The position numbers were made by a program, and so were the translations under genes. Positions 12,404 to 23,393 of a stretch of 64,000 bases of DNA are shown piece after piece. Source of the stretch: Paraphoma chrysanthemicola (taxonomy: Eukaryota; Ascomycota; Dothideomycetes; Pleosporales; Phaeosphaeriaceae); assembly GCA_020744225.1 (NCBI GenBank), contig JAGMWG010000020.1, positions 868,001 through 932,000 on the forward strand. The letters are read 5' to 3'. The notes under the pieces were generated by a model that did no database searches, was not told the origin of the DNA, and saw nothing but the letters and a program-made list of their open reading frames with translations. The first letter of the stretch is position 1; every line of letters starts with the position of its first letter.

Positions 12404-13075
12404 CTACACCTTATGTCTATGGAGTGGCATGCTCATGATCAAGCCTGCTCTAGTTTGAAATTTGTCACCTCCACCGTCCGCCGGCACCAATGCTTCATCT
12501 CCATTTGCAACCAATGCTTCCGCCAATGTACATCTTCCAGCGTCCGTGAATCCAAGCGACTGGTACATCTGGACTGTCGCCACGTTCTCAGGCTTGACCA
12601 TGATTCGCACGCGGATAAGCTCCGGTCGTGGCTTGCTGGCGGCCGGTGCTTGCAGCCACTGAAAAGCCTCGCGGCATAATGCCTTTGCAATGCCTTTCCC
12701 TCGGTGCGTTGGCAGTGTGTATAGACTTAACATCTGCCATTTCTCTTCTTCTTCATCTGGCCCGACTGGAGGTTGCTGTGCTGCCTCGGGCAAGCGATAT
12801 GAAGATGCGGGTACGGGGCCGATTAGGGTAACTTGTGCGACCCATTCATCTGCAGAGCTGGAGGCACCATTCGCGACACATATAAATGTCTCGCGACCAG
12901 GTATTTGCAGTCGGGACTCCCACCACTCGTCTGGAAAGCGGGATTCGATATCATATGTAGACGAAAAAGAGCTGGGTGACTGTTGAAGAGCTGAGAGACG
13001 GAGAGCTTTGTAGTTTTGTGCAAGGCGGCTAAGCAGCTGAGATTCAGGGTCGATGCGAATGTAGGAGTACTCCAT
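12404..13075 (-). CDS. GNAT-family N-acetyltransferase
   Basis: Single exon of 223 residues. The start is the ATG at 13075 (MEYSYIRIDPE); an upstream extension has no ATG. The acetyl-CoA binding core is clear: the LSLYTLPTHRGKGIAKALCR segment carries the Q/R-x-x-G-x-G/A loop in the form HRGKGIA, followed by the NVATVQMYQSLGFTDAG segment typical of motif B. The middle region (about 60-110) with a proline and glutamate-rich insert is variable. The acceptor is unknown. It lies tail-to-tail with the oxidoreductase upstream, with 120 bp between the stops. Confidence 0.87.
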   Translation of the reverse strand: MEYSYIRIDPESQLLSRLAQNYKALRLSALQQSPSSFSSTYDIESRFPDEWWESRLQIPGRETFICVANGASSSADEWVAQVTLIGPVPASSYRLPEAAQQPPVGPDEEEEKWQMLSLYTLPTHRGKGIAKALCREAFQWLQAPAASKPRPELIRVRIMVKPENVATVQMYQSLGFTDAGRCTLAEALVANGDEALVPADGGGDKFQTRAGLIMSMPLHRHKV

Positions 13076-13816
13076 TATTGTGTAGGTTGAATGACCTTGT
13101 CTGGCTGAGACACATATATTGTGCACTCTCAACACTTTGACTGCGACAAGCTAGTAGAGGTAAGCGAGAATACACTAATGTAGTGGAACTGTGATTAGTG
13201 AACAAGCCACTTTGCCAGCTTATTTCCAATAATCGATTGACTTCAAGCCACTTTCGACGCAATAATGTCAACATGGGAGAGCCTTTTGTTTTTCACGGCA
13301 GGGGATGTGATTGCTCAAAGGCTTAATTCCACTCTAGTCTGGCATACCGGACTTAGCCCATCATGAGCGCCGTTGGTATGCGACTCGATCTGCATGGCGT
13401 CAGCAGATCGCCTATGCCATCCGCTGACTCTCATTATAGCACTAGGCAACAATTGGAAGTGAATTCCTTTGTTGTCTAGCCTAACTTGATTGCATATGTA
13501 ATTCCGTTGGGAAGTGAACACGGTCTTCAAGCCTTGTATGACCGCCACCGCCCGTATGGGTGGATTTGAAAAGAAAGTTGTGATGCCTTTTTGCGAGAAC
13601 TGACTAATACTCGATGTCGTACGTGCTAGTATGCGCCAACTCGTCTGTTCTAGCAGAGGGGCAAAAGGGAGGTAAACAATCGCCGACTGTAAACTCCTGC
13701 TTAGAATATCCAGCGAAACTGTGTATAAGGAGAATGATAGCCTTCACTTGACCAAGGTATCGAGCCATCCAGTCAGCAGCACACATCAGAAAACCTCAAT
13801 TGAGCAAGACTCCACC
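13076..13816. other. Divergent promoter region between GNAT and SDR genes
   Basis: 740 bp between two divergent starts. No open frame with domain content; presumed regulatory by position only. Confidence 0.4.
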
Positions 13817-14857
13817 ATGCCTACGACTCACCCCGAATTCAAACAACACGTCAATGGACTATCAGTCGCGGCAGCCTTCTCAGATCAAGTCCAAAACAAG
13901 ATTATCCTCATCACGGGCGCTAACGCCGATGGCATCGGCGGCGCGACGATCAAGGCATTAGCAACGCAGGCGCCCAGACTGCTCATTGCTGCTGGCCGCA
14001 ACCTGGGAAAAGTCCAAAATTTGATCGAAATAATCCAGGCCGCACATCCCCATGTGGCGATCCGGGCGCTGGAGCTTGATCTCGCATCTCAAGCATCTTG
14101 TCGTGCCGCCGCAGCCGAAATCATAACTGATAACACCATTCCACAGCTCGACATCATCATCAACAACGCCGGCGTAATGAACATACCGGAGCGCCAGTTC
14201 TCTCGCGAAGGGATCGAGATGCACCTTGCAGTCAACCATATCGGACACTTTCTGTTTACCAATCTGGTCATGCCCAAGCTTAAGCACGCCGCACAAGCTT
14301 CCCCACCTGACAGTATTCGCATCGTGAACGTTGCATCACGTGGCACTATTTACGGCCCAGTGCGCTTCTCTGACTGGAACTTTGACAAGGAAGCGAATGA
14401 ACTTCCCCTGGAAGAACGACCAAATTTGGATGCATTAGCGGCGGCGCATACGATCGTTCCTGGGGCTTACAATCCAATGATCGCCTATAGCCAGTCCAAG
14501 ACTGCAAACATTCTCTTCTCTATCGGGTTGACACGTCGACTTTACAAGGGCTTTGGCATTATGTCTCTTGCTGTACATCCTGGAGTCGTTGAGACGGAGT
14601 TGACCCGTCATGCTGCGGAGGAAATGAAGGTAGCCGCCGAACGTTTGAAGGCCAAGGGATTCTTTTTCAAGACACCTGCCCAAGGTGCTTCAACTCAGCT
14701 GGTTGCAGCACTCGATCCGGCCTTGGATCCTGCCGACTGCTTTCTTAGTGACAGCCAAATCGCTGATTGGGCACCTAAGTGGTCCACTGATCCAGCAACC
14801 GCCGATCGCCTCTGGAGATTAAGCGAGCAACTTGTAGGACAAACGTTTGAATACTAA
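13817..14857 (+). CDS. Short-chain dehydrogenase/reductase (SDR)
   Basis: Single exon of 346 residues starting at ATG 13817 in a good context (TCCACCATGCC); an in-frame extension upstream lacks ATG. The Rossmann cofactor motif ILITGANADGIGGATIKAL, the structural NNAG motif (DIIINNAGVM) and the active-site YxxxK (AYSQSKTAN) are all present. Order and spacing match extended classical SDRs close to retinol dehydrogenase/WW-domain oxidoreductase-like fungal enzymes. The preference for NAD or NADP cannot be set safely. Substrate unknown. The gene appears intact. Confidence 0.92.
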   Translation: MPTTHPEFKQHVNGLSVAAAFSDQVQNKIILITGANADGIGGATIKALATQAPRLLIAAGRNLGKVQNLIEIIQAAHPHVAIRALELDLASQASCRAAAAEIITDNTIPQLDIIINNAGVMNIPERQFSREGIEMHLAVNHIGHFLFTNLVMPKLKHAAQASPPDSIRIVNVASRGTIYGPVRFSDWNFDKEANELPLEERPNLDALAAAHTIVPGAYNPMIAYSQSKTANILFSIGLTRRLYKGFGIMSLAVHPGVVETELTRHAAEEMKVAAERLKAKGFFFKTPAQGASTQLVAALDPALDPADCFLSDSQIADWAPKWSTDPATADRLWRLSEQLVGQTFEY

Positions 14858-15713
14858 GGCCTTTCTGATTCGAGGACGATCTTCCGCATGGTAAAGCAGT
14901 TTCAGGTCCTGGTTTCCAGTGTGGCCGCTCTTTTGAGCAGAGTGGACGTACAGGGATTGGAAGCTTCATAATGATATCAGTTATCGAATCGGCGTAATTT
15001 GAATCCTCTGCTGGATACAGACTCCCTAGACTCTGGATTTTTTGCATTCCAAGGTGCCGCTCGACCAATTCCTGGCACTACTTGGATTAGGGCTGGCAAC
15101 CGGACGGCTTGCAAGTAGTTAGCCCTGTAGCGGGTAGCAAAGCTGGGTTGACTAACTTATTGTATCAATCTATCAGATCTGAGATATCTCTATTGTGCAA
15201 TCGCAGCGAACAAATGCTTGGCGTTCCAGTTTTGTGGGCTACCGACGCCTCCAACTAGTTGACCGGATTTCCTCACAAGATTGGACCGTGCACAATGTCC
15301 ACAACACATACCGTTTATGCGACCCCTTCGTACATCGACTTTGGAGTAGCGTACCCTACTCCGGGAAAGCCTCATCCTGCTTATGAAAACAACGAGGGAT
15401 TAGCTTGCCTTACCCTGGACCCCATTTTGGTTCGTGGACGTTGCATATTACGACCGTACCGCCTGGCCAATGAAGCCACTTTCTCCTGCCAAAGGATTAA
15501 TCTATTTTTTTTGATATCCCACTTGGAGCGTTCAAATAGTGCGCTCAACTCAACAGAAAACGCAGCTTCTCGGATACAATGGATGATGGGAATACTATTT
15601 TACTTTCTCCGCGGGCTCTTCACTGCTTTACCGAAATAGCCCACTAGCTCGCGTCCACTAAGCAGTGAGTGATAGCGCAACATCCAGGAGCGATCTGCAA
15701 GCCATGCACGATA
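14858..15713. other. Intergenic, no supported gene
   Basis: Convergent spacer between the SDR and a HET gene. A frame from ATG 15295 (MSTTHTVYATPSYIDF) is short and featureless. Confidence 0.4.
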
Positions 15714-16805
15714 TCAAAGATAACGAACATCATCTACATGTTTCATGATATATATCCTGTCAGATTTTGCTGCCAGCCCTGCACCATGAATCTCCAGCCT
15801 TTGTGGCTCGTCTCGAACGTACACATTGGCTCCCACACTAACCAGAGATATCCCAATGGCGTTATGCTCGAGTGATTTCTGATGGCAATTCAACGGCAAA
15901 ATGATTGATGTTCCGTGTCCGCGGCCGAAACTGGTCTCAATCCTGAGCCCTTTGTTTGTCATAGCAAACTCAGGATTGTTCTTTGTGTTGGAGCTCGAGA
16001 CTATGGCGCCCGCCCCTCCGAACTCGTTGGGGGAGGTTGCGAGAATCCCACGATACGGACGTTGCTCCACGGTGGCCGGGTCAACTTGCCATGCGAACAG
16101 CGTAAGATCATTTGTCTCTTTCATGATCTCTTCCTGCAGCCTTATGAAGGCTCTCTTGCCCTCTCCATACACTAGGGACATGCTGATGCCAAAGATGCCG
16201 ATAAGGCAATATGCAAGATCTTCTTCTCTCGTCGTCTCTCGATGAGCAGCCCACGACATCTTCTTGGCCACTGAGACTCTGGACAAAGGGTACGTGCCGT
16301 TCATGATTGGGCGCTCGATGCCAGTGATGGTCGCCAATACTGCGCTGAGCTCTTGTTTGGATCCTATGTAGCGCCATCTCTTATCGTAAAAGTAGGCGTC
16401 AGTCGATGCGATTAGTTCCTGCAGAGTCCATCCCCTAGTAAACCAACGACAGCGGCTTAGATCCGATTTTGCGTCCTTGCTATCGAGGTCGTTGAGGTAA
16501 ATGAAACACCTCTTAGACCTAGCATACCACACGAACATCGAATTGATAGCCTCGGTGAGCTCAGCGCTACTGCTCTTGTCAATGCAGCAGGTATCGATCC
16601 AAGCATAGTTGAGATTGTGCTGCTGGGCGAGACGACAAGTCTGGTGAATCTTGGCGGCTTCCTTCTTGTTGTTCAAATTTTGACTTGAGAGGTCTTCAAA
16701 CAGCACCTCACCAAGTCCCCATGTATGCGAGAGGATCCCATAATCTGGCAAAGATGCCCCGTTATGCTCCTCGAGTTCCATGGTCTCGCAATTGATCAAG
16801 CGCAT
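15714..16805 (-). CDS. HET-domain protein, HET-E-like N-terminal type
   Basis: Single exon of 363 residues from ATG 16805. It begins MRLINCETMELEE and has the full set of blocks of the HET domain found at the N terminus of HET-E/HET-D-like proteins: GILSHTWG, YAWIDTCCIDKSSSAEL, EAINSMFVWYARSKRCFIYL, CRWFTRGWTLQELIA, and the downstream REEDLAYCLIGIFGISMSLVYGEG. No NACHT or WD40 region follows; the frame ends TGA at 15716-15714. The protein could be the common short HET-only type, or lose a C-terminal part: a GTAGAT donor 23 nt before the stop would permit another exon. Its start lies 323 bp from a divergent AAA+ gene. It is the only HET gene in the window without a visible lesion. Confidence 0.85.
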   Translation of the reverse strand: MRLINCETMELEEHNGASLPDYGILSHTWGLGEVLFEDLSSQNLNNKKEAAKIHQTCRLAQQHNLNYAWIDTCCIDKSSSAELTEAINSMFVWYARSKRCFIYLNDLDSKDAKSDLSRCRWFTRGWTLQELIASTDAYFYDKRWRYIGSKQELSAVLATITGIERPIMNGTYPLSRVSVAKKMSWAAHRETTREEDLAYCLIGIFGISMSLVYGEGKRAFIRLQEEIMKETNDLTLFAWQVDPATVEQRPYRGILATSPNEFGGAGAIVSSSNTKNNPEFAMTNKGLRIETSFGRGHGTSIILPLNCHQKSLEHNAIGISLVSVGANVYVRDEPQRLEIHGAGLAAKSDRIYIMKHVDDVRYL

Positions 16806-17128
16806 GCTTCCGAACTGTTATTGGCTGCTCTAAGTGTCGAACATACGAGCTCATGCCTGGCCAATAGAGCAGAGTATTCTGTTGCGATTCAGCGGAGATC
16901 AGGTGGTTGCAGCTTTTGACATGGTGATAACTGCGCACTCGTGGTGTGGTATGGTATGTGTGCTGTCCGATGTAGTGGCGGTGGCTGTGCTGATCAGGCA
17001 GCAAGCGCCCTGATTTTGCACGGGTATTGCTCTGCACAACGCTTGCGTGTCTGGATTGCGACGTCAAGTAACTTCGATTGTTTGGATTATCGAGCACCAA
17101 AGGTGAAAGGATTGCCTAGGTATCAAGC
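16806..17128. promoter_or_regulatory. Shared upstream region of divergent HET and AAA+ genes
   Basis: 323 bp between head-to-head starts at 16805 and 17129. No other frame of note is present. A shared promoter is inferred from spacing alone. Confidence 0.45.
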
Positions 17129-19775
17129 ATGGGCGCATGGTTTTCATACCTAGCAGGCCCGACCCCACCATCCGCCAGGACGTGCGCACCTGTCCTGCAA
17201 GAAGCCTTGAACGCACCCGATGACCACGACTTCACGATAGCACTCGACAAACTCATCCAACGGCACCTTCAGAGCGAGTCAAACGAACAACAAAGCGATT
17301 CACGGCTCATACTTTCACTTCTTGAGGTCATTCACGTCCTGCAACAGCAAGTCGACGCATTAGGATCCAGTTTCGAGCAAGAATGCACTGCGCTCCAGCC
17401 CTCGTCAGACGCCTCAAGCGGCTCCGCGGGTTACATCACTCTGTATAGAGTCTTTTGCGACAGAGACAGTCACTGCCACAATGGCATACTGTACGAGGAT
17501 AAACCTCGTCTTAGCAGCGATCTCGGGTGGGGCGCGGAAGAGGTCCTGAGAGGCGACCGGCCCATTTTCAACCTAGAGACCTACCTCGCAAAAAGAGCCA
17601 CCATTCATTTTGTTGTATTTCATGAATGCATCTGCGTTGGCAACGAGGTAGCCCATCTGTCTAGCGGTATTTCTCGAAAATCTACCAAGACAATCTCACC
17701 AAGAAAGCAAAGAATTTGGATTGTGTCACGCTTACTCAATCGAGCACTTATGGAAGTTGTACGAAACAATCCTTACAGCCCTTCACCGATCGAGAATAAT
17801 GCGAGGGAATTAGAGGCACCCTACAGTGTCTTGTTCCACCATCAGGAGGAATTGCGCGAACTTCAAAAGATTGATGAGGGATATGAGACTGTCCTTACAC
17901 CACTACTCACTTTCCTGGATTCCGAACACCAGAAGGAGTTTGAGGATGCGCGTCGTATGTTTAGGGATGGGCTTGTTACTTTATCACATGTCGACAAGCT
18001 CTATCAGATCAACGCAGTTGTGGTAACCTGTAATCCGGAGACGAAAGTACTCCGAGCTGGCGTTCTTACTAATCTTTCTTGGGCAAGCCATGATACTGCC
18101 CATCTCCGAGGTTGGTCTTGGGGGCACAATGGCTCCCAATTTGCAAGAGTGCCCTGGATGAGCGTTATGCAGATGCCGACAAGTACGAGCCCAAAACAAC
18201 GCCGTGCGATACCCATCTCCGAGCTTCCGGTCTATCCCTTCTGCTATGCACCTCAGCATCAACAAGAAAAGCTGAGGAATCGAGGAGCGCAGTACTGGCG
18301 CGCTCGGAACAGGTATTATTGCGAGTACATCAAGTACCAATATGGCATACAAAGCGCAAATGTGAGTTTTGGTAGCTTGCAGTATTAGCTGAGGGCTGCC
18401 AGGCTCATGAATCTGATCTTCTTCTAGCCTAACCCTAGACATATGATAGATGTGTCGGCGTACTATCAATGGCATGAACAAGTATATAGTGCACACACTG
18501 TGTTTGACAAGAAAGACCATTTCCTGTACGATACGGAAATGGAGCGACTTCCTGTGCTCGAGCACGACCATTGGCCACGGTCAATCTCAGCTGAAGATGA
18601 ACAACCTGATCCAGACACACTTTTGTTGGTACCTCCAACAATTTTTGGCCATAACATGGAGACCAAGACGTGGGGTAAGTCGTTCATCTCGCTTCTCGAG
18701 ACCCAACCGCTGAGCAAACTAGTGTCTTTACACGTCGATCGGCTGAAGGAAGTCGATTGGGACACTGAGAGCTTCAGATGGTTGGTTATGCCCCGAGAAC
18801 ATAAAGAAATGCTTCAAGCCTTGATGAGAGCAGCCAATCAATCGAGATCGAGTAATAACGAAACGGATTTCATCAGGGGCAAGGGGCAAGGTCTAGCAAT
18901 ACTCTGCCACGGAGCTCCGGGTACCGGAAAATCTCTGAGTGCCGAATGGTTCGTGTCTCCCTCCGCCTTATGACCTCACTGCACCAACTAATAGCATATG
19001 AATGCAGTCTCGCCGAGAATGCTCGGAAGCCGTTATATCACGTCACGTGTGGGGAAATTGGCTTCAGCCCACAAGCTGTCGAGAAACACTTATCAAAGGT
19101 CATGCAACAAGCCGAGAGGTGGGATGCTAGTATGCAGAACTTACGCAACACTTATTGAGCTCGCTCACCTCGTCAACAGTTCTCCTGCTTGATGAAGCAG
19201 ACATCTTCCTGCAACGGCGTAGCCGAGAGAATGCAGAAGTAAATGCTCTTGTAGCAGGTATTTCACCCCTTCTGTAACACATCAGTTTGACGCCATTGAT
19301 CATGCGAGCAGTCTTTCTCCGCGCCCTTGAGTATTATGGCGGTACCATTGTTCTCACGACGAATCGAGTTGGAGCCTTCGATACAGCTTTCATGTCTCGC
19401 ATTAACGTGGCCCTTTATTATGCGCAACTTGACCGTAGAAGTCGTCTAGAGATCTGGCGAAGTATGTTGGTAAGATACGAACGGTCTTCTAGGAGGTCAA
19501 TTATCAGCAACCTACAAGAGCATCTCAGTGAGCTGGCAGAATTCCAGCTCAACGGAAGACAGATACGCAATGCCTTTCAAACCGCTGCTGGTCTCGCAGA
19601 TTACAACGAATCGCCTCTGTCTTATGAGCACTTCCTCCAGACGATCAAAACAGTTAACGAATTCAAAGCCTACCTGCGCATGTCGTCGATGGGAACCAGC
19701 TCTGATATAATACCAGATGATCCAGAGAATTCCCAGGTTCGCAGTGGCTCTGATATTATTGAGCTATCCGAATGA
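17129..19775 (+). CDS. Fungal AAA+ ATPase with long N-terminal region
   Basis: Five exons: 17129-18361, 18428-18948, 19008-19129, 19180-19257 and 19312-19775, giving 805 residues. All junctions keep frame and rebuild AAA+ motifs: Walker A GAPGTGKS at about 573-580, the AE-C-LAENARKPLYHVTCG stretch after intron 2, Walker B ILLLDEAD at about 626-633 after intron 3, NALVAVFLRALEYY after intron 4, sensor-1 TNRVGAFD and a lid domain. The first ~540 residues match the fungus-specific region (often labelled DUF7025) that precedes the AAA module in expanded ascomycete ATPase families. The architecture suggests a Bcs1/AFG-like or cytosolic remodeller; substrate unknown. The gene lies head-to-head with a HET gene. 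Intron 1 (66 nt) has GTGAGT and CTTCTAG ends. Confidence 0.85.
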
Positions 19776-20483
19776 ACTATGTTGAGTTTTCTGAGGAAGA
19801 CCACAGGAAAAAAAAGCTAGTAGACGATCTTGGAATGTGGCTGACGCACCCATGGGCGACGGCATTATTGGCAGAGTGGGTAGTACTTGCTACGCTATGG
19901 GGCAGATTCATGTTAAGCGCATTCGAACTAAGCTTATGTGTTATCGCTGTCTTGAGGAAATCCAAAGATGTATTTCATAGAAGCAAAGAGGAGGGTGTCA
20001 TTCTTGCGGGTCTCTGGCTCCTTTCAAGTGACAAATATGTCCTCGTACTGAAGATCAGATCATCTTTACCTTGTCTTTCATTACTAGGGCCACTTCCCTC
20101 ATCACGGTCTTTAAAAGAAATTCTCACAGTTGGTCTCTGAATACACTGTCAGGACGCAGGTCCGCACCCACTACGCCATGCTGCCAAAAAGGAACTAGCA
20201 ACTAGGTTCATCACATTAGAGACTTCTTGCCACACGTCGAGCTGGATCCGCATCACGCCGATCCGGTCACGTTTGAGGCGTTGCTGTGAATTCCCTCGGT
20301 ATGTATAATGGAAAATCAATCATAAATGAAAGCCTACATGACTAAATTCTGAACTCACGATGATTACCTGCGCAACTCCGTGAACATACCCCGAGGAAGG
20401 TCAAATCGCAGTTTGGAGATAATTGATTTCCACTGCATCCTGTATTTCTCATAGACCACTACTACAATTCGTCAAGATATCTT
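19776..20483. other. Spacer with a short hydrophobic frame
   Basis: A frame from ATG 19772 to 20140 (122 codons) overlaps the AAA+ stop as ATGA and contains one hydrophobic segment (residues ~27-62). It has no family resemblance I recognise and is probably 3' untranslated sequence. Confidence 0.3.
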
Positions 20484-21907
20484 CTAGTGCTTGTTCAAAT
20501 GGTTAAGGATCTGAGTGTTCCATGCTGCAGAGCCGGGTATACCTTCGATACCGTGCCTGGCTGCATAAATTTTCCTGTGCCCGAGGTCTGAGTTTAGGCC
20601 GCGCGCCTTCATCGCATCAACAACGGAGAAGTGATCTATGTACTAGTCAACCAAGTGATGCAGCGCAATGGATACTGAACTTGCTTACCAAAACTCCCGA
20701 TGTTTGTGTGGTGCGTCTGGTACCCTGCCGTCTGAAAGCTAGGCAGCTGCAATCCTGGTATAGATCCTTGCTGTTGATTGGCAGCAGCCACTCGAAGCAG
20801 TTCGCCAACGAAAGAGAGTAGGCCTCCGAAAATGTCACCTAGTAAATTTGGACGGTCAGGGCGAGTGTTTCGAGCCGAGTTGTCCAGATTCGGAGATTCG
20901 CCCTTCACGTAACCCGGCCCATCCAGATTTTCTTGCCCTGGTAGCGAAGTTTTACGCTGCGATGCACCAGCGGTTGACTGATCGTCGCTTGCAGCTGGAG
21001 TGGCCGCATTGTTCCCAGACGTAGCAATTTCTGGTGTTTTGCCAGCCTGCAATGTCGCTGACATCGGCGGCGAGAGGCCGAGTAGCCGCCCAGCCGCTGT
21101 GGAATTGACGTGTGTGCCCTCTTCCAGCTCATGAACAATCGCTAGGACAGGCTCAGAGTCTATAATTTTCTCAGAGCCGGAGTAGTTGCGTGCAATCATG
21201 GCCTTCGCGTGGGACGCGATATCCTGTCGGCTGTTGTCATCATACCAGTCTAGGGACGTTTTCAGATCTTCGCCAGCACCATCGTACGCACGTCCATGTT
21301 GGTAGATTTGGTGATTTGCGCCAAGTATGGAGGTCCACTTTTGCCTCAGCAGTGTCAATTGATTGGTGAAGCCAGCCTGCTGTTTGGCGTTACTGGCAGT
21401 CCAGAACGTGGTAATGCAGGTGACGCGCGGGAGGTACGCGTCGCCGCAGACAGCATCGAGGAATTGGAGCAGTTTAATATCAAAGTCATCGAACCGAGCT
21501 TGAGTAACGGGGTGGACATACAGTACCCCGATGATCTGAGCGTGTTGCTGAATCCGCTGGATGCCTTCAGCAATCGCGAGATAAGCTTTCTGTTCGTTGC
21601 CGGAATCGAAACCTGGGGAATCCATGAAGAAATAAGTCTTTCCTTCGATGATCGCTGGCTCCAGATGCGTCTGCTGGGTGACTAGTACGCTGTTGGATGC
21701 GTTGCTCTGCCAGTCTGGGATATTAGACTTACCAGACTCGACTGACTGCTCTTGAGTGGCCAGATTTATTCGTGAGATCTTCGAGTAGCGATGACTTTCC
21801 TGCACCCGTCCGTCCTACGATGAGCAATACTCGTGCCGTTTCTTTCGCCTTTCTGTCAAGGTATTAACGAGTATGCTCGCGATAAGTGATCGGGAGACCT
21901 CACTCAT
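20484..21907 (-). CDS. AIG1/dynamin-like P-loop GTPase
   Basis: A GTP-binding protein of the AIG1 type found in fungi. The G1 P-loop GRTGAGKSS lies in exon 21848-21733, G3 is FMDSPGFDS in the next exon (21689-20689), and the Ile-Thr-Thr-Phe region may hold a divergent G4. A 43-nt intron (21732-21690, GTAAGT...CAACAG) links GHSRAVSRVC to VLVTQQTH in frame. A second intron (20688-20636, GTAAGC...CATAG) adds a 51-codon C-terminal exon ending TAG at 20486-20484 (NSDLGHRKIYAARHGIEG). The N terminus is uncertain: ATG 21907 with a 50-nt intron (21898-21849) is one option. The linker from ~200 to ~330 is low-complexity. Related proteins are often encoded beside NLR and HET genes. Confidence 0.72.
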
Positions 21908-23393
21908 GATAAGTCTTGATCTCATACAGACCCATCTGTGCGCGGACTTGAACCGTTTGTGCCGACAATTGAACCATGATGCGCTCTCAAATGAAGGGGT
22001 TTGCGTGTGGATAAGTTGCAGCACTTCGCAAATAAGTAGACAAGTATACGCAGATTTGATTGTCTTTTGCTGATTAGCACCTAGACACATGAAGATGAGA
22101 TTCGAAGAAGTCTTATATATGCGGCTCAACCAGATCTGGTTGTGTAAGCAGCATACCGAAGTGTAGTGCTGTACCTCTGTGTGGCTTTCCTGCATAGAAG
22201 GCTGAGCTGAGCTGTATTCGAAGACACAATGCAAAAGTTCAGGTCAACTCTCAATGATTGGCCATTCGATATTGGTGCATCACGGTCCTGTACTGCCATC
22301 ATGCAATGCCGCGGCGCTTTTCTAGCAGTATGAGTCTTGTATGCCAATCATTCAAGCTACACGATCCTCAATCCGCCACAATTCAGCCCTGGACAGCTGC
22401 CTGGAGGCTACCAAGTTTCTCATGATCGCGAATTATCGGTAACAAGCAGCAATACTCTCGATCGAACTTCATGCGCACTGAAGTACAACAAGGCGGGCTG
22501 GTGAAGGTTGCGTTTATTGGCTGACTGGCGTATTGTTGTAAGCGCCGAAGTTGTTTGCCTGCTTCTTGTACAAGTCCGCATGAATGCATTGCCTCTCCGT
22601 CCTTCTCTTCCGTTATGCAAAATCGCAAGGATGGACGGTTCATGAGGTCTAGAAGATCGAGGCGTACAATGTAGTGTCGGTGGTCGGCGTTCACGCCATT
22701 GTAGCGCGCTCTGGCGAACGAGCCGTCTTGTCCCTCGACATTTCGTGCGAAGTCCGGAGTCTTAAGAAATATCTCTCAACTCTTCAGGTTCAACACGGCT
22801 GGGATGTTGCCAGTCCATGTCTATTGCGCGGCAACCTTCGCTGCCAGCAGTCGCGCCGGAAACGTACAAGTGTACATTTCCTTAGTACTGGGCTCCGCCC
22901 CTTCTTCATTTGCTACCACGGAAAGCTACAACACCAAAGTCGCCGGTCGGCTAGACGTCAGACAGGAACACACAACGTCCGTTGCATCCGGCTAAGTGTA
23001 CACAAGCAACGACAAGCACTGCGAAATGAAGCCTCGTAAGCATGCAGGAGATTGGTGTGGATCTGGATTGGCGCGGCACTGGATGACGAGGCGGGAGACG
23101 TAAGTCTCGGCGCGTACGGGATTGGCTCACCAACCTGGACATACAGCGATAGAAAGATGCGACCACGCGCCGATCTCTGTGGGTTATCTCCACGTTCAAC
23201 TATCCATTTGGAGTGGTTTGAGGCATTGGATGGTCTCTCTCTACACGAGGAGTCGCCTGCATCCCGCCTTGACCCTGCTTGGCGAAGTCGGTAACACACT
23301 CAGCATGCCACCAAGATAACAGCAGGATCTTTCACAACCAGCTTCAACGGGCGCAAGAGGTTCGCGACAAACCTCAGGCGCCACGTCTTGACT
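21908..23393. other. Intergenic, nothing recognised
   Basis: About 1.5 kb with only short unsupported frames on both strands (such as 22383-22694 minus and 22674-23039 plus). Confidence 0.45.

Noticed and set aside
15295..15639. Small frame starting MSTTHTVYATPSY
   Set aside because: No domain; it lies in a convergent spacer.
19772..20140. 122-codon frame overlapping the AAA+ stop as ATGA
   Set aside because: Such overlaps suggest operons in bacteria, but this is a fungal gene; the frame has no homology I recognise.
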